Of a stretch of 64,000 nucleotides of DNA, positions 60,770-64,000 are shown in pieces. The position numbers and the translations under genes were made by a program. The number at the start of each line of letters is the position of its first letter. Within the stretch, counting starts at the first letter, position 1. The notes below the pieces were generated by a model that was not told the DNA's origin, searched no databases, and was given only the letters and a program-made list of their open reading frames with translations. Source of the stretch: Paenibacillus_E qinlingensis (GTDB lineage: Bacteria; Bacillota; Bacilli; Paenibacillales; NBRC-103111); NCBI RefSeq assembly GCF_028746185.1, contig NZ_JAQIVH010000056.1, forward strand, positions 310,001-374,000, given 5' to 3'.

Positions 60770-61792
60770 TTGGATTCTTTGCAAAGAAAAGAAAGAGCAC
60801 AACAAGGTGATTGGGCCGTTGAAGCGCATGGACTCGTCAAAACATTCGGAGAAAATCGCGCGGTAGATGGTGTTAACTTGAATGTGAAGGCAGGAACAAT
60901 TTACGGCGTTCTAGGCCCGAATGGTGCAGGGAAAACAACTACAATTAATATGCTCGCGACCCTTCTTAGACCGGATGCAGGTTCAGCCAAAATCTTCGGT
61001 TACGATGTTGTGAAAGAGTCGCAGATCGTTCGTCAATTGATCGGGGTCACTGGACAATATGCATCCGTCGACGAATCATTAAGCGCGACTGAGAACTTAA
61101 TTATCTTCTCCCGTCTTCTTGGGTTAAGCCGCAAAGAAGCGCGTCAAAAGTCAGACGAATTACTTGAAGAATTTGGACTGACTGAAGCTGCAAAACGGCC
61201 ATTAAAAAATTTCTCAGGCGGTATGAGACGCCGACTGGATCTCGCCGCGAGTCTTATTGCACAGCCTCCACTCATCTTCTTAGACGAACCGACGACTGGG
61301 TTAGACCCTCGGACACGTTCTCAGATGTGGGATACCATCCGTCGACTAGTCGACACAGGATCAACCATATTGCTTACAACGCAATATCTGGAAGAAGCTG
61401 ACCAGCTCGCTGACCGAATCGCAGTCATTGATCGCGGGCGCGTCGTAGCCGAGGGAACTGTGGATGAGCTTAAAGCGTCTGTCGGTACCTCCTCCTTGCA
61501 GCTTAGTGTTCAAAATCCATTAGATATTGAACAAGCTCGCAGAACCGTTGAGCAAGTACTGAAAGTAACTTCAACCGTTGTAGCTGGTAAAATATCCGCT
61601 CCAATGGCGAATGCAGATCGCGTGACTGATCTTCTTATTTCCCTGCGTGAATCAGGCATTCACTTGGCTGAAATGAGTGTACAGAAACCGACATTGGACG
61701 AAGTGTTTTTAACGATTACAGGTCATGGTGTAGAAGAGAACGATACAGAGACGTCAACGCCAACAAGTAACAAACAGGAGGCAAGAGTATGA
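60770..61792 (+). CDS. Daunorubicin-resistance-type ABC exporter, ATP-binding subunit (DrrA-like)
   Basis: 340 aa. Walker A GPNGAGKTT, ATLLRPDAGSAKIFGYDVV, signature NFSGGMRRRLDLAASL, Walker B LIFLDEPTTGLDPRTRSQMW, and LLTTQYLEEADQLADRI. The C-terminal DrrA domain ends LAEMSVQKPTLDEVFLTITG. With the permease it forms a drug or natural-product exporter. It starts at TTG 60770, 7 nt after AGGAGG, and its stop overlaps the permease ATG by 4 bp. Confidence 0.93.
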   Translation: MDSLQRKERAQQGDWAVEAHGLVKTFGENRAVDGVNLNVKAGTIYGVLGPNGAGKTTTINMLATLLRPDAGSAKIFGYDVVKESQIVRQLIGVTGQYASVDESLSATENLIIFSRLLGLSRKEARQKSDELLEEFGLTEAAKRPLKNFSGGMRRRLDLAASLIAQPPLIFLDEPTTGLDPRTRSQMWDTIRRLVDTGSTILLTTQYLEEADQLADRIAVIDRGRVVAEGTVDELKASVGTSSLQLSVQNPLDIEQARRTVEQVLKVTSTVVAGKISAPMANADRVTDLLISLRESGIHLAEMSVQKPTLDEVFLTITGHGVEENDTETSTPTSNKQEARV

Positions 61793-62601
61793 GTACATCG
61801 ATTAAACCTGTTTCCGAACGCCATCTGAGAAACCACACAAGCTTTAGACAGTCGATTCGCAATTCGCTTACAATGGCCTATCGTGGTCTCCTGAAGATCC
61901 GACGTACACCAGAGCAATTATTCGATGTCACACTTCAACCGATCATCTTCACGCTGATGTTTACTTATATTTTCGGTGGCGCCATCTCAGGTGATGTCGT
62001 GAGTTATTTGCCTGTCATTATCCCAGGTATTCTTGTACAGACTGTAATCACAACTTCCATCGTGACCGGCGTCCAATTACGAGAGGACATGGATAAAGGC
62101 GTCTTTGACCGATTCAAATCACTGCCGATTGCGCGTATAGCGCCACTCGCAGGCGCCTTGTTGGCCGATACCATACGGTATACCATCGCAACAGTACTAA
62201 CATTCTCAATGGGATTCATCATGGGATATCGACCAGAAGGCGGCTTGGCCAATGTTGCGATCGCTGCGTTGCTTGTCATTTTCTGCTCATGGGCGATCAG
62301 CTGGATTTTCGCTTTCTTCGGCGTCATTGCTCGCACCGCGTCCAGTGTTCAAGGGATCTCGATGCTCGTCCTGTTTCCACTTACGTTCCTATCTAACGCG
62401 TTCGTTCCGGTTGATACGATGCCGAACTGGCTTCAGTGGTTCGTGAAAATTAATCCAATCTCCCACCTCGTTTCTGCTGTTCGTCAACTTGCGAATCAAG
62501 GTACAGTGGGCTGGGATCTCACCATTTCACTCTTCGGTGCAATTGTTATTGTAGCTATTTTTGCACCTATTACAGTTATTGCTTATATGCGCCGTACGTA
62601 A
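61789..62601 (+). CDS. ABC exporter permease (DrrB-like)
   Basis: 270 aa, ABC-2 type. A short cytosolic N-terminus is followed by six transmembrane helices; conserved LLKIRRTPEQLFDVTLQPIIFTLMFTYIFGGAI, GVQLREDMDKGVFDRFKSLPIAR and FLSNAFVPVDTMPNWLQWFVKINPISHLV. It makes the membrane path for the DrrA-like ATPase. Gene order and the ATGA overlap show a two-gene operon ended by the terminator at 62617. Confidence 0.93.
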   Translation: MSTSIKPVSERHLRNHTSFRQSIRNSLTMAYRGLLKIRRTPEQLFDVTLQPIIFTLMFTYIFGGAISGDVVSYLPVIIPGILVQTVITTSIVTGVQLREDMDKGVFDRFKSLPIARIAPLAGALLADTIRYTIATVLTFSMGFIMGYRPEGGLANVAIAALLVIFCSWAISWIFAFFGVIARTASSVQGISMLVLFPLTFLSNAFVPVDTMPNWLQWFVKINPISHLVSAVRQLANQGTVGWDLTISLFGAIVIVAIFAPITVIAYMRRT

Positions 62602-62616
62602 TGTTCCAATTGAAAG

Positions 62617-62660
62617 AGGCTGTTCCCAAGTAGAAAATCTACTGAGATCAGCCTTTTTTT
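62617..62660 (+). terminator. Two-tier intrinsic terminator of the drrAB-like operon
   Basis: Outer AGGCTG/CAGCCT and inner AGTAGA/TCTACT stems followed by seven Ts. The same design occurs at 49977-50018. Confidence 0.85.
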
Positions 62661-62690
62661 GCAACATAGTAACCGTTACAATTATCCACC

Positions 62691-63659
62691 TCATGTTATA
62701 TGAATCATCACTTTGCCGATATGCTGACCTTCTCCGAAATACGTTAGCGCATCAGCAACCTCTCCTAACGGATAATGACGATCAATCACAGGTGTTAATT
62801 TGCCAATCTCCCAAAAGGACATTAATTCATTCTGATCTGTCGCATTTGGTTTGTGCATTAAGAGCCCCATTTTCTTCTTGCTTAACAAGGAAATCAATGG
62901 CCCTAGGAGCATCACTTGAAAAATTCGGGATAGGGTACCTCCCACCATTACATATTGTCCATCCAGGCTTAAGGCACGTTTACAGTCGAATATCGACCGA
63001 TTTCCAACGACATCTAGAATCAAGTCATACTTATTTCCACTTGTGGTGAAATCCTCTTTCTTATAATCCATAACATAATCCGCACCAAGCGCTTCGAGTT
63101 TTGGCAACTTCACTGCACGATCGACTGCAGTCACTTCTGCACCAAATAATTTGGATAGTTGAATTGCAAATGTGCCTACGCCCCCACCCGCGCCATTGAT
63201 TAATACCTTCTTTCCCTTTCGTATAAGTCCTCTGCCCCTTAGACCCTGCAAGGCGAGGACGGCTGCTTGGGGGATAGCCGCTGCATCCTCAAAAGATATA
63301 GTAGCTGGTTTCAGCGATACTGCCGTTTCAGATGCACATACATACTCCGCAAAACCGCCCCAACTACAACCCGAAATATCTCCGAATACTTCATCTCCTG
63401 GAGCAAACTGCTTGACTGCTTTGCCAACCGCTTCAACACGACCTGCAATATCAGCTCCGAGAATCGTGTATTTAGGCTTTGTAATACCGCCGATTCGAAC
63501 TAAAAACGGAGTACCTCGCAACAGATCCCAGTCCCATGAATTGATGGAGGCCACGTGTACGTTGATCAATACTTCATGATCTTTTGGCTGTGGTTTTTCC
63601 ACTTCTGTATAAATTAGTTCATTGGGACTGCCGTACTTCGTGTAGATAATCGCCTTCAA
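62691..63659 (-). CDS. MDR-superfamily NAD(P)-dependent reductase (quinone oxidoreductase-like)
   Basis: 322 aa. It starts MKAIIYTKYGSPNELIYTEVEKP, with VASINSWDWDLLRG and GADIAGRVEAVGKAV. The nucleotide-binding motif is VLINGAGGGVGTFAIQLSKLFGAEVTAV, and it ends PLGEVADALTYFGEGQHIGKVMI. The catalytic-zinc ligands of alcohol dehydrogenases are missing, so it is a zinc-free quinone/enone reductase type. GGAGGTGCACC precedes the ATG. Substrate unknown. Confidence 0.9.
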   Translation of the reverse strand: MKAIIYTKYGSPNELIYTEVEKPQPKDHEVLINVHVASINSWDWDLLRGTPFLVRIGGITKPKYTILGADIAGRVEAVGKAVKQFAPGDEVFGDISGCSWGGFAEYVCASETAVSLKPATISFEDAAAIPQAAVLALQGLRGRGLIRKGKKVLINGAGGGVGTFAIQLSKLFGAEVTAVDRAVKLPKLEALGADYVMDYKKEDFTTSGNKYDLILDVVGNRSIFDCKRALSLDGQYVMVGGTLSRIFQVMLLGPLISLLSKKKMGLLMHKPNATDQNELMSFWEIGKLTPVIDRHYPLGEVADALTYFGEGQHIGKVMIHIT

Positions 63660-63703
63660 TGGTGCACCTCCTTACGATTCAACTTCGTTCATTTCACTAC
63701 AGT

Positions 63704-64000
63704 TCAGTCATTCTTCACAGGCTCCTTACCATCCACAAGCGGGAAATTGGAATAAGAATTCGTAAAGGTAACATCCCTAATTCCTTGGCCTTTTAATTCC
63801 AACAATAGATAATCATTGATTAGATCCTTATTACTATCCGCGGCATATTGATACGACTGGTAGGAAATAAACACTTCACCGGCTGAAAGCATGACCTCCT
63901 CTAACTCCACAGAATCAGCTAAGGACGAGGAAGACTTAATCAATGCATACGTGCGGTCACCAAAGGTGCGATACTCTTTCTTCCACTCCGACTGTTTTAA
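63704..64000 (-). CDS. C-terminal part of an unknown gene, cut by the window edge
   Basis: The frame is open from base 64000 (LKQSEWKKEYRTFGDRTYALIK...) to a stop at 63704, giving at least 98 residues. There is no start codon with a ribosome site inside the window; a TTG at 63943 is not convincing. The sequence is mildly polar with no recognised motif. Two short strands (EVFISYQSY, DVTFTNSY) suggest a small alpha/beta domain. The product is unknown. Confidence 0.6.
   Translation of the reverse strand, partial: LKQSEWKKEYRTFGDRTYALIKSSSSLADSVELEEVMLSAGEVFISYQSYQYAADSNKDLINDYLLLELKGQGIRDVTFTNSYSNFPLVDGKEPVKND

Overview
The window reads as chromosome of a soil, endospore-forming member of the Paenibacillaceae (most like Paenibacillus). 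The evidence is GerA-type germination genes, a CwlJ cortex hydrolase, T-box control of ileS, Zur- and TetR-type operators, AGGAGG ribosome sites with frequent TTG/GTG starts, many sugar enzymes (GH130, GH43, a xylose-isomerase-like protein) and a B. subtilis-like kamA/yodPQRST set. I see no rRNA, tRNA, transposase, phage gene or CRISPR array.

Layout. 1-2.6 kb: end of a ger operon (GerKC cut by the window edge, GerKA). 2.7-5.8 kb: a stress/electrophile-type cluster (flavin oxidoreductase, 4-oxalocrotonate tautomerase, quinone reductase, NIPSNAP protein, TetR regulator) with three copies of one 19-bp operator. 5.9-9.8 kb: catalase, phosphodiester glycosidase, CwlJ, a decayed AraC gene. 9.8-13.3 kb: a eukaryotic-like ileS behind a T-box leader. 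13.3-15.3 kb: GH130 and a divergent AraC regulator. 15.7-23.6 kb: a tight five-gene operon encoding SWIM, HEAT, MoxR AAA+, DUF5682-like and VWA proteins. 23.7-29.1 kb: a membrane protein, D-2-hydroxyacid dehydrogenase, GH43, GrpB, Nif3 and an MreB paralogue. 29.1-33.7 kb: a sensor kinase, a GAF-GGDEF cyclase and a chemoreceptor whose leader is a ykkC/guanidine-I riboswitch. 33.8-36.0 kb: a polysaccharide deacetylase gene broken by an in-frame amber codon, a repeat cluster and a sugar isomerase. 36.1-49.7 kb: fused isobutyryl-CoA mutase, a sigma-54 activator, kamA, yodQRST-yokU, ablB and rpoN. 49.7-51.4 kb: an NlpC/P60 wall hydrolase. 51.4-57.4 kb: a zinc regulon (COG0523 GTPase, znuABC, a two-gene putative metal permease) with four Zur-like palindromes. 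57.4-64 kb: an AAA ATPase, an Lsa-like ABC-F, a peroxiredoxin-like protein, a DrrAB-type exporter, an MDR reductase and a partial unknown gene.

Three systems stand out. First, a self-contained sigma-54 lysine circuit: rpoN, its enhancer-binding activator, and two nearly identical -24/-12 promoters, one before kamA and one before yokU-yodTSRQ. Second, a guanidine-type riboswitch placed before a methyl-accepting chemotaxis protein rather than an exporter or degradative enzyme. Third, the MoxR-VWA-SWIM operon, which belongs to a widespread but functionally unsolved class. Two different families of degenerate, alternately oriented 25-30 bp units also fill three long intergenic gaps (15.4, 34.8 and 42.6 kb).
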